A DNA stretch of 64,000 nt, from contig NZ_JASJPW010000003.1 of the NCBI RefSeq assembly GCF_030052995.1, positions 62,001 through 126,000 on the forward strand, given 5' to 3'. The notes beneath the pieces are model-generated. The model was not told the origin of the DNA, did no database searches, and worked only from the letters and a program-made list of their open reading frames with translations. Below, in pieces: positions 38,571-48,848 of this stretch. Source of the stretch: Gemmobacter sp. 24YEA27 (lineage in GTDB: Bacteria > Pseudomonadota > Alphaproteobacteria > Rhodobacterales > Rhodobacteraceae). A program made the translations under genes and the position numbers. Position 1 is the stretch's first letter. Each line of letters opens with the position of its first letter.

Positions 38571-39178
38571 TCAGGGATCAGGGCTCAGCGCCCGCCCCCG
38601 CGCGGCGAGTTCAAGGGCATTGCGTACCCCCATCTTGCTCAGCACCTTTTCGCGATGCGCCTCGACCGTGCGGATCGCAATCCCAAGCTGATCGGCAATC
38701 TGCTTGTTCATCGCACCCGTCAGCATCAGGTCCATCACCTCGGCTTCGCGCTGCGACAGCGAGGCGCGGCGATGGTCGAAATCGCGCCGATGCGCCGCCT
38801 GGGTCTGCGCGGCGAGGCCAGCGGCAATCGCGCGCAAAGCGAGATCAACGATGTGATTGTCATTGAAGGGTTTTTCAACAAAATCAAAGGCCCCGGCCTT
38901 CAGTGTCCGTACCGCGATGGGCACATCGGCATGGCCGGTCAGAAAGATCACCGGCACCACCGAGCCCATGGAATGCAGCCGTTCATAGACCTCGGGCCCC
39001 GACAGGCCCCCATGCGGACATCCATGATGATGCAGGTCATATCCTCCAGCGGCTGCGCGGCGAGAAAATCCTCGCCCGAGGCCCAGAGCCGGGTTTCGAT
39101 ATCGCGCGAGGCCAGCAAAAAGGCCAGCGCGTCGCGGATCGCCTCTTCATCGTCAACGATGTCAACCAGTCCGGTCAT
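38571..39178 (-). CDS. dctR: DctR-like response regulator, frameshifted
   Basis: About 203 residues of the FixJ/TodT type. The receiver has VDIVDDEEAIRDAL, the phospho-acceptor aspartate in IIMDVRMGG, FLTGHADVPIAVRTLKAGA and FVEKPF. The LuxR-type output helix-turn-helix is SLSQREAEVMDLMLTGAMNKQIADQLGI. A one-base loss in a five-C run at 39,007-39,011 splits the two. It overlaps the dctS-like kinase stop by ATGA. By position it controls the adjacent TRAP transporter in response to a C4-dicarboxylate or similar acid. Confidence 0.85.
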
Positions 39179-41224
39179 GCATCCCCCCTGCTCCCCTCAG
39201 CTTTTCCCTCGCCTGCGCCGGATCTCATGGCCGGCAAGGCGACCGTGAACACCGTTCCCCTGTCCGCGCTTCGCGCCAGGTCAGGCTGCCGCCATGCACT
39301 TCTATGATCGAGCGGCAGATTTTCAGACCCATTCCCATACCCTGCGGCTTGGTGGTGGCAAAGGCTTCGAAAATGCTTTCGCGCAGATCGGCAGAGATGC
39401 CCGCGCCGCAATCGTCGACCTCAAGCACCACCTTGCCCGGCGCTTCCGACAGCCGGACGGTGACCGCATCGCCATGGCGGGTCTCGGCCATGGCCTCCAT
39501 ACCGTTGCGGATCAGGTTGATCAGCACCTGTTCCAGCAGGATGCGGTCAGCGGCCACCTCTTGCCTGACCGCGCCATCGCGCAGAAGCCTGACCCGGTGT
39601 TCGCGCGCATCGGCCTGCAAAAAGCCCAGCGTTTCATCGACCACGGCGCTCAGGTCAAGCGGCTGGAAATGCGGCTCGCGCTTTTTCACCAGATCCTGGA
39701 TCCGCCGGATGATCTGACCGGCGCGGTCGGCCTGACGGGCCAGTTTTTCTGTGGCGGTCCGGAGCACCTGAGGATCGGCTTTCTGGCGTTCCATCAGGTT
39801 CAGCATCCCCGCCGCATAAGAGGCGATGGCCGCCAGCGGCTGGTTCAGCTCATGCGCCAGCGTCGAGGCCATCTCGCCCAAAGTCACCAGCCGGCCGGTC
39901 CGCGCCAGGGTCTCATCCTGCAACCGGGTGCGCCGGGCCGCGCGGCGCGCCTCGGTGATGTCGATCACCGAGCCCATCCAGCCGCGATGCGCACCCATCG
40001 CGTCGATCAGCGGCGCCTCATAGACTTCGATGTCAATCTCGCGCCCGTCGCGTGCAACGAAACGGGTCTCGAAGCGCTGGCTGACCGCGCCGCCGGCGGC
40101 AAGCTGGCTATGGCGCTCCTGCGTCTCGGTCAGGATCGAGGGGTCCCAATAGGGCATTGGCGGCTGATGCCCTATCAGCTCCTCCGCCTCCCAGCCGACC
40201 AGATTGCAAAAGGCCGGATTGACGAAGAGAATGCGCCCGTCATGGTCCTTGGCGCGCAGACCCACGGTCAGGCTTTCCTCCATCGAGCGGCGAAAGGCGG
40301 TCTCACTCCAGAGCCGCATCTCGGTCTCGCGGCGTCGTTTCGACGAGCGGTAGAGCACGCCAAGCGCCAGCACCGCAAAGGCCGCAAGGGCGGCAATGGC
40401 GCCGAAAAGCGCGGTGGCGCGGAAGGCTCCGGCGCGGTATAGGCGCTGATATGCAGCCAGGTTCCCCGCAGCGGCGGATCGAAGCTGATGATATGTTTCG
40501 GATTTTCCGGGGCTGCTTCAAGACGCTGGCGGCTGGCCAGAACATTTCCGGACAGATCGACCAGCACGACGCCATATTGTTCGGCGATCCACCAGGGCAG
40601 ATGGCGCTCCAGCACGCGGGGCAGGGAAAGCGTTGCGGTAACCACGCCCTGGCCTTCAGCCAGCGGCACGCCGATGGTCACCAGACCATCGCGCCCGACC
40701 GCGCCATAAACCGGGCGGATCGCCCCGGTGGGGCTGGCAAGGATCCGCGTGACCAGCGCGGCATCCGCCTCTGAACCAATGGCGGGCACCGCTGATCCGG
40801 GGGCGCCATCGGCATCAAACCACAGGATCGAAACCACTTCGGGATTTGACGTGATATGGCTGCGCGTCCTTGCAGCGATCACCTGATCCGACACGCCGCC
40901 GGCATGATCCAGCGCCAGCCGGACCAGCATATCCTCATCCACACCCAGCTGGAACCGCAGGGTCTGTTCGACCCAGAGCGCATCGGTCGCGAGTTTGTCG
41001 CGGGCTTTCTCGCCCTCGTCGCGGGCCACCAGCCAGACCAGCGCCCAGACCATGCCGACCAGCGCGATGATCGCAAGCAGCGGCACCAGGGACAAGAGAT
41101 CCACACGCCTGCGCGGCGGATGCGCGATCTCCATCGCCCAGGAGCCACCACGCGGCGCCGCCCGCCCGGGTTGATCGGGAGAGCCGGGCCGGGCGCGGGC
41201 ACTCAAAGGCGCGGCCTCAGTCAT
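39175..41224 (-). CDS. dctS: DctS-like sensor histidine kinase, two frameshifts
   Basis: About 683 residues. A membrane segment near residues 43-65 (LLSLVPLLAIIALVGMVWAL) is followed by a periplasmic sensor domain and a second segment (ALFGAIAALAAFAVLALGVLY). A PAS domain (GRILFVNPAFCNLVGWEAEE), HisKA (TLAHELNQPLAAIASYAAG) and HATPase (NLIRNGMEAMAETR, MGLKICRSIIEVHGGSL) complete it. One-base losses at 40,429-40,432 and 39,257-39,260 split the gene. The architecture matches DctS of Rhodobacter dicarboxylate systems. It is divergent from dctP. Confidence 0.87.
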
Positions 41225-41327
41225 TAACGGGTCCGTGACCGTATCGCTTCACCCTTTGCTCCTGTTGCCGGGATCCTGTGTTGCCATATCTGTTTGCCCC
41301 CGCGCCCCATACGCAACTTTCTTGCCT

Positions 41328-41346
41328 TATTGCGGAATCCACAATA
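41328..41346. promoter_or_regulatory. Palindromic DctR-site candidate upstream of dctP
   Basis: TATTGCGGAATCCACAATA is a 19-bp inverted repeat around a central A with a single mismatched pair. It lies between divergent dctS (start 41,224) and dctP (start 41,425), about 80 bp before dctP. This position and symmetry fit a FixJ-family response regulator operator. Binding by DctR is inferred. Confidence 0.5.
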
Positions 41347-41424
41347 GCGAAACCGTGATCACGCTGGCAAGGAAGCAAACGGAAATCCCACGGCAGGAGG
41401 GCGGTGGGATCTGAGGAGGATATC

Positions 41425-42428
41425 ATGATCACTCGTCGTTCACTTGCCGCTCTGGCCGGCGCCGCTGCTCTCGCCCTGTCCGTGCCGCCCCGGCCCTGGC
41501 TCAATCTGTCACCATCAAATTCAGCCATGTGGTGGCTCCCGACACGCCCAAGGGCAAAGGGGCCCAGAAATTCAAGGAACTGGCCGAGAAATACACCGAA
41601 GGCGCGGTGCTGGTTGAGGTCTATCCCAACAGCCAGCTTTACAAAGACAAAGAAGAGCTGGAGGCGCTGCAGCTTGGCGCCGTTCAGATGCTCGCGCCCT
41701 CGCTTGCGAAATTCGGCCCATTGGGCGTGCAGCAGTTCGAGCTGTTCGATTTGCCCTATCTGATGGCGGATTACGACGATCTGCGGAAGATCACCGATGG
41801 CGAGATCGGTCAGGAGCTTCTGGGCCTTCTCGATCCCAAGGGCATCAAAGGGCTGGCCTATTGGGATAATGGTTTCAAGATCATGTCTGCCAATTCGCCG
41901 ATCGAAAGCACCGATGATTTCCTCGGCCTGAAGATGCGCATCCAGTCTTCGAAGATCCTTGAGGCGCAGATGCTGGCGCTGGATGCGGTGCCGCAGGTGC
42001 TGCCTTTCTCCGAGGTCTATCAGGCGTTGCAGACCGGTGTGGTCGACGGCACTGAAAACCCGCCCTCGAATATGTTCACCCAGAAAATGCATGAAGTGCA
42101 AAAGCATGCAACGCTCTCGAACCATGGCTATCTCGGTTATGCGGTCATCGTGAACAAGGCCTTCTGGGACGGTCTTGACCCTGCGATCCGCGAGCAGCTG
42201 GACCGCGCGATGGAAGAATCGACCATCTATGCCAATTCCATCGCCCGCGAAGAGAATGAATGGGCGATGGCCGAGATGATGAAGGCCGGCTACACCACCT
42301 TCCACGAACTGACCGAAGACGAGCGCGCCGAATGGATCGCGCGGCTGCGTCCGGTCCATGATGAGATGGCGTCCCGGATCGGCGCTGATCTGATCGCCAA
42401 AGCGCATGGCGTGCTCGGCATCGAATAA
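41425..42428 (+). CDS. dctP: TRAP dicarboxylate-type transporter substrate-binding protein, frameshifted
   Basis: About 334 residues with a cleavable signal (MITRRSLAALAGAAALALSV...ALAQ). The mature part VTIKFSHVVAPDTPKGKGA, PNSQLYKDKEELEALQLGAV, GLKMRIQSSKILEAQM with the conserved substrate-binding arginine, and FSEVYQALQTGVVDGTENP are diagnostic of DctP/TAXI-independent TRAP receptors. A one-base loss inside the signal-peptide region (about 41,485-41,494) breaks the frame. It delivers C4-dicarboxylates or related acids to DctQM. A GGAGGA site precedes the ATG. Confidence 0.9.
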
Positions 42429-42460
42429 TCCCGTCTGACAGATTTCCCTGCATGAACCCG

Positions 42461-42488
42461 GGGGCGCGGTCTCTCCGCGCCCCTTTTT
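42461..42488 (+). terminator. Intercistronic terminator/attenuator between dctP and dctQ
   Basis: GGGGCGCGG and CCGCGCCCC form a perfect 9-bp stem around TCTCT, followed by five T. It would stop most transcripts after dctP and give the receptor in excess over the membrane subunits, a usual arrangement for binding-protein operons. Confidence 0.88.
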
Positions 42489-42512
42489 GATCCCCTGACA
42501 CGAGGTTTTGCC

Positions 42513-43145
42513 ATGTTTCTGCGCATCCTCGACCGTTTCGAGGAGGTCCTGATCTCGGTGCTGATGGCAGCCGCCGTGATCCTGATCTTTGTTGCGGTCT
42601 TCCATCGCTTTTCGATCGGCTATGCCGCCGATCTGGTGCGCTATGCGCGCGCCAATGATATGCCCGAACTGCAATCCTGGGCGCGTTCGGTCTATTCCTC
42701 GATCAATTCGATCAAGCTGACCTGGGCCCAGGAGGCCTGTATCTATCTCTTTGTCTGGATGGCGAAATTCGGAGCCGCTTACGGCGTGCGGATCGGCATC
42801 CATGTCGGCGTTGATATGGTTGTGCTGAAGCTTGATGCCAAATGGCAGCGGATCGTGACGATCATTGCCATGTCGGGCGGCATCCTGTTCACCGCGATCC
42901 TTGTCTGGATCGGCACGACCTTTGTTTACCATGTCGGCGTCGGCGGCCAGATCTCGGCTGACCTCGAAATGCCGATGTGGATCGTCTATCTCGCGGTGCC
43001 GCTCGGCTCGGCGCTGATGTGTTTCCGCTTCATCCAGGCGCTGCATCTTTATGTCACCACCGGCCAGATCGTGCATCACGAGCATGGTCATGTCGACGGC
43101 ATGGATGACGCGCCGGCACCCGCCAATGGAGGTGCCGCGAAATGA
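42513..43145 (+). CDS. dctQ: TRAP transporter small permease subunit
   Basis: 210 residues with four membrane segments (around LISVLMAAAVILIFVAVFHR, ACIYLFVWMAKFGAAYGVR, IVTIIAMSGGILFTAILVW and IVYLAVPLGSALMCFRFIQ). The TWAQEACIYLFVWM and GVRIGIHVGVD stretch is typical of DctQ. A histidine-rich tail (HHEHGHVDGMDD) follows. It bridges the binding protein to DctM and overlaps its start by 4 bp. Confidence 0.92.
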   Translation: MFLRILDRFEEVLISVLMAAAVILIFVAVFHRFSIGYAADLVRYARANDMPELQSWARSVYSSINSIKLTWAQEACIYLFVWMAKFGAAYGVRIGIHVGVDMVVLKLDAKWQRIVTIIAMSGGILFTAILVWIGTTFVYHVGVGGQISADLEMPMWIVYLAVPLGSALMCFRFIQALHLYVTTGQIVHHEHGHVDGMDDAPAPANGGAAK

Positions 43146-44461
43146 CCGCACTAATCATCTTTGCCATTCTGACCGTGCTGCTGGCGACCTCGATGCCGGT
43201 GTCCATCGCGCTTGGTCTGACGGTGTTCAGCTTCCTCTATTTCTTCACCTCGATCCCGATGGACAGCATCGCGCTGAAGCTGTTCACCGGCATTGAGAAA
43301 TTCGAGATCATGGCGATCCCCTTCTTCATCCTGGCGGGGAACTTCCTGACCCATGGCGGGGTCGCGAAGCGAATGATCGCCTTTGCCACTTCGATGGTCG
43401 GGCACTGGCATGGCGGCATGGGTCTTGCGGCCGTGGTGGCCTGCGCGCTTTTCGCAGCGATTTCGGGGTCAAGCCCGGCGACCGTGATGGCCGTGGGGTC
43501 GATCATGATCCCGGCCATGGTGAAAATGGGCTATCCGCCGCAATTCGCGGTCGGCCCGGTGGCGGCGGCCGGGGGGCTCGGCATCCTGATCCCGCCCTCG
43601 ATCGTCATGGTGATGTATGCGGTGGCCACATCGGGGATGATGGCGACCGGCCGGATGGCGAGGTCGTCTTCTCGCCCTCGATCGGGCAGATCTTCATCGC
43701 GGGCGTGGTGCCGGGCTGATCCTGGCTGCAATGTATGCGGCGACCACCGTCTGGCGGGCCTGGAAGAACGGCTATCCGCGGCTGCCACGCGCCGGCTGGG
43801 CCGAGCGCTTTGCCGCGTTTCGCAAGTCGATCTGGGGTCTTTTGCTGATCGTCATCATCATGGGCGGCATCTATGGCGGTATCTTCACCCCGACCGAAGC
43901 CGCAGCGGTCTCGGCGGTCTATGCCTTTGTGATCGCGGTCTTTGTCTATAAAGACATCCGGATGCGCGATGTGCCGAAGGTGCTGCTGACCTCGGCGGCG
44001 ATGTCGGCGATGCTGCTTTACATCATCACCAATGCCGTGATGTTCGCCTTTATCCTGACCTCGGAACAGATCCCGCAGCATATGTCGGACTGGATCGTCA
44101 GTCTGGGCTTTGGCAAGATCGGCTTCCTGCTGATGGTCAATATCATGCTGCTGGTGATCGGCATGGTGATGGAGCCTTCGGCGATCATCCTGATCATGGC
44201 GCCGATCCTCTATCCGATTGCGGTGAAACTGGGGATCGACCCGGTCCATTTCGGCATCATCCTGATCGTCAATATGGAGATCGGCCTCGCCACTCCACCG
44301 GTCGGGCTCAACCTCTATGTCGGATCAGCGATTTCGAAACTGGGCCTGACCGAGGTTTCGAAATCGGTCGTGCCCTGGCTGCTGACCGCGCTGGTTTTCC
44401 TGATGATGATCACCTACATCCCGGAAATAACGCTGTTCCTGCCACGACTTATGGGATGTAG
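43142..44461 (+). CDS. dctM: TRAP transporter large permease subunit, three frameshifts
   Basis: About 440 residues, many membrane segments. Conserved parts include MAIPFFILAGNFLTHGGVAKRM, SGSSPATVMAVGSIMIP, GILIPPSIVMVMYAVATS, IFTPTEAAAVSAVYAF and VNMEIGLATPPVGLNLYV. One-base losses at 43,651-43,655, 43,713-43,715 and 44,453-44,455 are needed; with the last one repaired the protein ends RLMGM at the TAG at 44,459-44,461, the usual family length. Without it the frame would run on for about 100 unrelated residues. Confidence 0.88.
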
Positions 44462-44609
44462 CGACGATCTGCGGCGGATCTCGTCCGTGATCTGCAATCT
44501 CGCGGCCTGCTTTGGGTGGGTCGCGGGATTTGTATATTTCCCCCCGGCGCTTTGCCCTCATATGAGACCAGCGCCCATATGCGACGGTCGCCGGAACGGT
44601 TGCCAGCTT

Positions 44610-45136
44610 CTATTCTTCGCCGCAGACCTGCTCGCGCCGGAGGCAATGATAGAAGGACCCTCTCACGATGAAGGTCAGATCCTGGCCGGGACGATTGTCA
44701 TCGCGGATGATCAGCCTGATATCCTGACGCAGTTCCGGGTCGGTCGGCCTCGATGATGCGGGCCATGTGGTCTTTGCCGCAGGAATATCCACCGGCCGCA
44801 CCACGATCCTTGTCTTGCTGGCCCGCAGGATCTGCAGGTTGGAGCCGCCGCGCCTGGTTCCGATGATCCAGCCCTGAAGGCTGTCGATGCCGCTCTCGGT
44901 CAATGCGACGCCGGTGATCTCGAACTCCTGCGCAGGGCAAAACGGATGCCTTTGGTCTTGCCATCCACGGCTGTGATCCCGCTGAGGCGACCGATTTTGC
45001 CTGGAAATTCCGGCAGTTCTTCCATCACAGGCTTTTTCGGTCGGAAGAGGGTGTCGGCATCCGCAGGCGCTGTGGCCTCAAGGGACATCAGCGGAAGGGC
45101 AAGCAATGAGAGGGCAAGGGTGATCCTGCGCAGCAT
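44610..45136 (-). CDS. Exported hypothetical protein, frameshifted
   Basis: About 175 residues starting with a signal peptide (MLRRITLALSLLALPLMSLEATAPADA). The mature part reads LPEFPGKIGRLSGITAVDGK and then, after a one-base loss at about 44,928-44,935, FEITGVALTESGIDSLQGW and LTFIVRGSFYHCLRREQVCG. I do not recognise the family. It lies 4 bp after another exported protein gene on the same strand, so the two are probably co-expressed. Confidence 0.6.
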
Positions 45137-45140
45137 GGCT

Positions 45141-46121
45141 TCAGTTCTCCACTTCAGGGATAAGGGTTTCGGGGGGTGGCAGATCGCCGGGGATCGTCCA
45201 GAGCGTGATGTTGGCCCCGACCTCGCCCGTGGTTGTCAGGCGCAGCCATCGCGGCCCGGGCTCGCCGTCCAGCGGCGCGATGCGCAGATAGCCCTCTAGG
45301 CCGCTTTCCTGGCCAGAGTTGCTGTCGATTATCCATTCGGCAAACGGTGTCCCGGCCCCGCTGTCCGGGGTGGCGGTCCAGAGGATACCATCGCCGCCGC
45401 CGTCCGCGAGGCCTGCCGCGATCGCCAGCCGGATCGCGATCAGCGCCGTGGATTGCTGGGGAAGTTCTGCCTCGCCAGACATGGGGGCAGCCGTTGCAGG
45501 CCGGGCGCCATAGGCCATCGGTGGCAGCGGCTGTTCATCGGCGGGGGCGGGTGCCCAATCGGCAAATCCGGCCAGCTGCCCGACGGCAAGACAGGCCTGG
45601 GCCGGGCAGAGCGCCGCGTCTGCCTCGGCTTCGGTCAGCTCGTGCCGGGACGCCGAGAGGATCAGCGCGGCGGCCTTTGCGACGGGTTGGGTTGCGAAGC
45701 GCCAGCTGACATGCGGCCCCAGCCCGAATTCCTCGGGCGCGGCGACATTTTCCGCGCCATAGGCCGCGATCAGTTCGGCCCGTGTGGCGGGGCCGAGATT
45801 GTAGCGCGTCACCTCGATGAAAGAGACCGGGATCTCGCCGGACCAGGTCACCCCTAGGCGCGCTATGTAACGGCTGCGCGGCAGCGGGGCCTCGCTCAGC
45901 TCGACCAGCAGCAGCGCTTTTTCGATGGCTGTGACATCGGCATCCTTCTGCGCCAGGCCGCGGTCAGCCAGCGCGGCGTCCAGCGCCTGATCCAGTGCGG
46001 CCGGGTCAACAGGCGCATAATCTGAAACACGCGTGAAACCCTGCGCGAGGCTTTCAGGGTCGGCACTGGCGGGCCAGGCAAGGGTCAGGCTGAGGCAGAT
46101 CGCAGACCAGAATGGGCGCAT
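45141..46121 (-). CDS. Exported hypothetical protein, 326 residues
   Basis: The start at 46,121 gives a clear signal peptide, MRPFWSAICLSLTLAWPASA, cleaved before DPESL. The mature protein is acidic and alanine-rich; a single cysteine pair (ALCPAQACLAV) could form a disulfide. No enzymatic motif was recognised. It is followed 4 bp later by the smaller exported protein, and 22 bp upstream lies another exported protein on the same strand, forming an unknown secretory cluster. Confidence 0.7.
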   Translation of the reverse strand: MRPFWSAICLSLTLAWPASADPESLAQGFTRVSDYAPVDPAALDQALDAALADRGLAQKDADVTAIEKALLLVELSEAPLPRSRYIARLGVTWSGEIPVSFIEVTRYNLGPATRAELIAAYGAENVAAPEEFGLGPHVSWRFATQPVAKAAALILSASRHELTEAEADAALCPAQACLAVGQLAGFADWAPAPADEQPLPPMAYGARPATAAPMSGEAELPQQSTALIAIRLAIAAGLADGGGDGILWTATPDSGAGTPFAEWIIDSNSGQESGLEGYLRIAPLDGEPGPRWLRLTTTGEVGANITLWTIPGDLPPPETLIPEVEN

Positions 46122-46143
46122 ATTCGGGTTCCTTTTCGTAAGG

Positions 46144-46920
46144 TCATGGCAGGAACGGGCCGTAGCACCGGCCGGCCTCGTTATTGTAGATACAGGCCCC
46201 GCCGCCGCCATCGGTCCGCGCGCCGGCGGTGAAGACGATCTTGCCCTGTGTATCGGCGACATTGATAAGCCCGCCGGACCCGGTCTGATTGCTTGTCAGC
46301 AGCACCACAGGGTCGCCACCCCGCGCGATGCCGACCTCTCCGCCGCCGCCCGCCAGACCATGGAGGAAGCCGGCGATCCCGCCTGCCGCATCATGCACCC
46401 GCACTGCGCCTGCGCCGCCACTGCCTGCCGCTGCGCCGATGATCACGGCAGGTTTCCCTTCGGTCGAAAAGATCCGGATCGCGGAATCAAGCCCCGCTTT
46501 CAGCCCGAGATGCGAGATCTCGGTCCCCTCATGCGCGACCGAGACGCCCGCGCTGTCCTGCGCCGCGATCAGGTTCACGTCATTGCCGCCCATGACGACC
46601 GTCGCCACGGCATTCTCCTGCTCAAGGATCAGGCTGATATGGCGGTTTTCGTCATAGCGCATATCGATGGCCAGCCGGTCGCCCCGCGCGCCAAGCGAGA
46701 TGCGGCCACCGGATTTGCCGGTCAGGATCAGCAAAGGGTCGCCGCCATGGTCTTCGACACGCATCAGCGTCGCGCCGGAGGCGCTTACAACCGTAAAGGG
46801 GGCGGTGATGCGGCCCAGCTGCTGCAGCGTGGTCTGCGCCTGTGCCACCATGGCAAGGCACAGCGCCACGGCGCCAAATCCGCTGGCCGTCATCAGACAG
46901 CCTCTCGTGAACTCCCGCAT
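46144..46920 (-). CDS. Exported glycine-rich beta-type hypothetical protein
   Basis: 258 residues with an N-terminal signal (TASGFGAVALCLAMVAQAQ); the start may be the first or the tenth codon (MTASGF). The mature part consists of short repeated units such as MRVEDHGGDPLLILTGKSGG and VSVAHEGTEISHLGLKAGLD, which look like stacked beta strands, and a C-terminal CIYNNEAGRCYGPFLP with two cysteines. It may form a beta-solenoid or propeller-like structure. The role is unknown. Confidence 0.7.
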   Translation of the reverse strand: MREFTRGCLMTASGFGAVALCLAMVAQAQTTLQQLGRITAPFTVVSASGATLMRVEDHGGDPLLILTGKSGGRISLGARGDRLAIDMRYDENRHISLILEQENAVATVVMGGNDVNLIAAQDSAGVSVAHEGTEISHLGLKAGLDSAIRIFSTEGKPAVIIGAAAGSGGAGAVRVHDAAGGIAGFLHGLAGGGGEVGIARGGDPVVLLTSNQTGSGGLINVADTQGKIVFTAGARTDGGGGACIYNNEAGRCYGPFLP

Positions 46921-47079
46921 CCCGCCGCTCCCTCAGATCAACCGCAAGCGGGGCCAAGGCTAAGACGGCAGAAAAGCCGCTTCATCATTCATCTGGATGA
47001 TGCGAACCGCATCCCGAGCCATTCTTCTTTTCCGCAGATCCGGAACCCTGTGCCGGGATCATGCAGATGGAGATTGAAA

Positions 47080-47604
47080 ATGATGAGATTTCTTGTCGCC
47101 GCGACGCTGGCACTCAGCGCGGCAAGTGGTGCCTTCGCCCAGACCTTTGATCCCCTGAAGGGGGTGGTGAAGCCTAAAGCCGGCTCGCTCCTTTCCCTGC
47201 CAGAGCTGAAGGACCTGCCGCGCATCACCGTATCGCCGGGCCTTGCGGGGAAAATGCCTGCGGGGGTCAGAGGCAAAGGCTGCACGTTCTACGAACATAT
47301 CAACGGAAAAGGCGCAGACTGGAAGAAACCCGTTGAATGGCAGGCGACGAGCCATACCGGCGGCACCGTCACTTCGGTCTGGGCGCAGACCATGCCGACT
47401 TTGGGCGAATGGTGGAATGACCGGATTTCCTCGGTGCAATGCGACAGCGGACCAAAGCTGATCTGCACCGCATTGCTGTATGAACATGTCAATTTCAAAG
47501 GCAGTTATGTGGTGGTCGATGGCCGCAGCGGGCGGCAGAACATGCCCGCCTCGTTCAATGACAAGGCCTCGTCGATCCAGATCTACTGCGCCGATCTGCG
47601 TTAA
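47080..47604 (+). CDS. Secreted beta/gamma-crystallin-fold protein
   Basis: 174 residues with a signal peptide (MMRFLVAATLALSAASGAFAQ). Two Greek-key motifs are visible: CTFYEHINGKGADW with WWNDRISSVQC, and ALLYEHVNFKGSYVVVDG with FNDKASSIQIYC. NDRISS and NDKASS match the N/D-N/D-X-X-S/T-S calcium-binding signature of microbial beta/gamma crystallins; four or more cysteines suggest disulfides. Family members bind Ca2+ or act as peptidase inhibitors (I36-like). The 3' end overlaps the convergent luxR-type gene by 4 bp. A role in the envelope or extracellular space is inferred. Confidence 0.8.
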   Translation: MMRFLVAATLALSAASGAFAQTFDPLKGVVKPKAGSLLSLPELKDLPRITVSPGLAGKMPAGVRGKGCTFYEHINGKGADWKKPVEWQATSHTGGTVTSVWAQTMPTLGEWWNDRISSVQCDSGPKLICTALLYEHVNFKGSYVVVDGRSGRQNMPASFNDKASSIQIYCADLR

Positions 47605-48692
47605 TCCGCGATCGGATGCCCCGAAAGGCCGGCGCGCATCAGCAGCACCATCAGCTCTGCCTGCCGCTGCGTGCCGGTCTTTGCCAGCAGCGCCCGCAAC
47701 TGCGAGCGCAAAGTCGCGATACTGACACCGGTCTCACCTGAGATCTGGCCGATGGTCGCGCCGCGCATCAGATTCTGCGCCAGTCGGGCCTCGGCTGCGG
47801 TCAGGTCGAACAGCCCGCGCAGGATGCTGCCATCGGCGGCCTGCCGGTCGTCAAGGCTGTTGATCACCACAAGGATCTCGGCCCCCGAAAGCAGATCATG
47901 GGCCTGTCCGCGCAGCGGCAAAGCATGGACCACCATGGCCGGCCGCTCGTCCGTTGCCGGCACCGGAACGGATCGCAGCTGCGCCGGAGCCCCGCCCAGC
48001 CCGGCCTCAAGCGAGGCCTGAAACAACCGGTTCGCCAGATCATGCGCCAGGGCCAGCCCGCCGCGCGCCAGCGGCACCAGCACCGCGTGATCCTGCGCCA
48101 GCTGATTGACCGCCAGCACCTGGCGGTTGCGGTTGATCACCAGCGCCGCCAGACCGACCGCCTCCAGCGTGCCCAGCGTTGTTTCGGCAATCGTCATGCC
48201 AAGACGCGCAGACATCATCATGGCCCGCGTCAGATGCGGGCGCAGCTGATCCAGCAACGCGACATGTTCGGGCTGATGCGGGCCATTGTCATAGGCGCGG
48301 TCGATCGTCAGCACCGCAAGCTCCTGTGTCAGCAAGGGCGCCACGGTGCCAACCTGCCAGCCAAGCCCGAAGCTGCGCAGCTCGCGCTGCTGACAGTCAC
48401 GGCCGAAATCCTCGACCGGCAGGAAGTCGATATCGCGCAGGAACCCGAAATGGTTTTTCGCCAGCGCCCTGGCGGGCCGGCTGTTCGCGCCGGTGCCGCC
48501 GCTTGCATAGGCCGCCATTGCCGCCGCGACCTTGTCGGATGCCACAAAGCGGGGCGGGGCCGAAGGCGCGCCGGCAAAGATGACGCCGCCCTCGGATCCC
48601 GTCCGCAGCGCCAGCTGCTCCAGAACATCTGTCCAGACCGAAGGCACAAAAGCCGCCTCATAAATGCGGTCAATCAGCGGCGATAAAGGCAT
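47601..48692 (-). CDS. LuxR-type helix-turn-helix transcriptional regulator
   Basis: 363 residues. The C-terminal helix-turn-helix LTAAEARLAQNLMRGATIGQ, ISGETGVSIATLRSQLRALL, AKTGTQRQAELMVLL is of the LuxR/GerE type. The long N-terminal region has no motif I can name; it includes MTIAETTLGTLEAVGLAALV INRN, a PAS-like piece common in this uncharacterised regulator group. It lies downstream of the Rieske oxygenase gene on the same strand, with its own 156-bp upstream gap. The target is unknown. Confidence 0.8.
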   Translation of the reverse strand: MPLSPLIDRIYEAAFVPSVWTDVLEQLALRTGSEGGVIFAGAPSAPPRFVASDKVAAAMAAYASGGTGANSRPARALAKNHFGFLRDIDFLPVEDFGRDCQQRELRSFGLGWQVGTVAPLLTQELAVLTIDRAYDNGPHQPEHVALLDQLRPHLTRAMMMSARLGMTIAETTLGTLEAVGLAALVINRNRQVLAVNQLAQDHAVLVPLARGGLALAHDLANRLFQASLEAGLGGAPAQLRSVPVPATDERPAMVVHALPLRGQAHDLLSGAEILVVINSLDDRQAADGSILRGLFDLTAAEARLAQNLMRGATIGQISGETGVSIATLRSQLRALLAKTGTQRQAELMVLLMRAGLSGHPIAD

Positions 48693-48848
48693 ATGCTTTC
48701 CCGGACTGCTGCGCTTTCAGCAGTGAACAAGACTCCGTCAGATGTGTCAAATTAGTACTTACAGGGTCATCTTTACCGGCCCGCCTGTCTTGCTTTCGCA
48801 CCCAGCCAGACAGCAGCGTTCACCGGCTTTTGCGGCAGAGCGGCGCGG

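Noticed and set aside
41217..43151. A 644-codon minus-strand open frame across dctP and dctQ
   Set aside because: It is the antisense of two well-identified TRAP genes; its composition (His, Asp, Arg rich) is typical of a shadow frame.
44462..44756. A 100-residue C-terminal extension of DctM
   Set aside because: It is unlike any TRAP permease end and runs antisense to an exported protein gene; one missing G at 44,453-44,455 restores a normal stop at 44,459-44,461.
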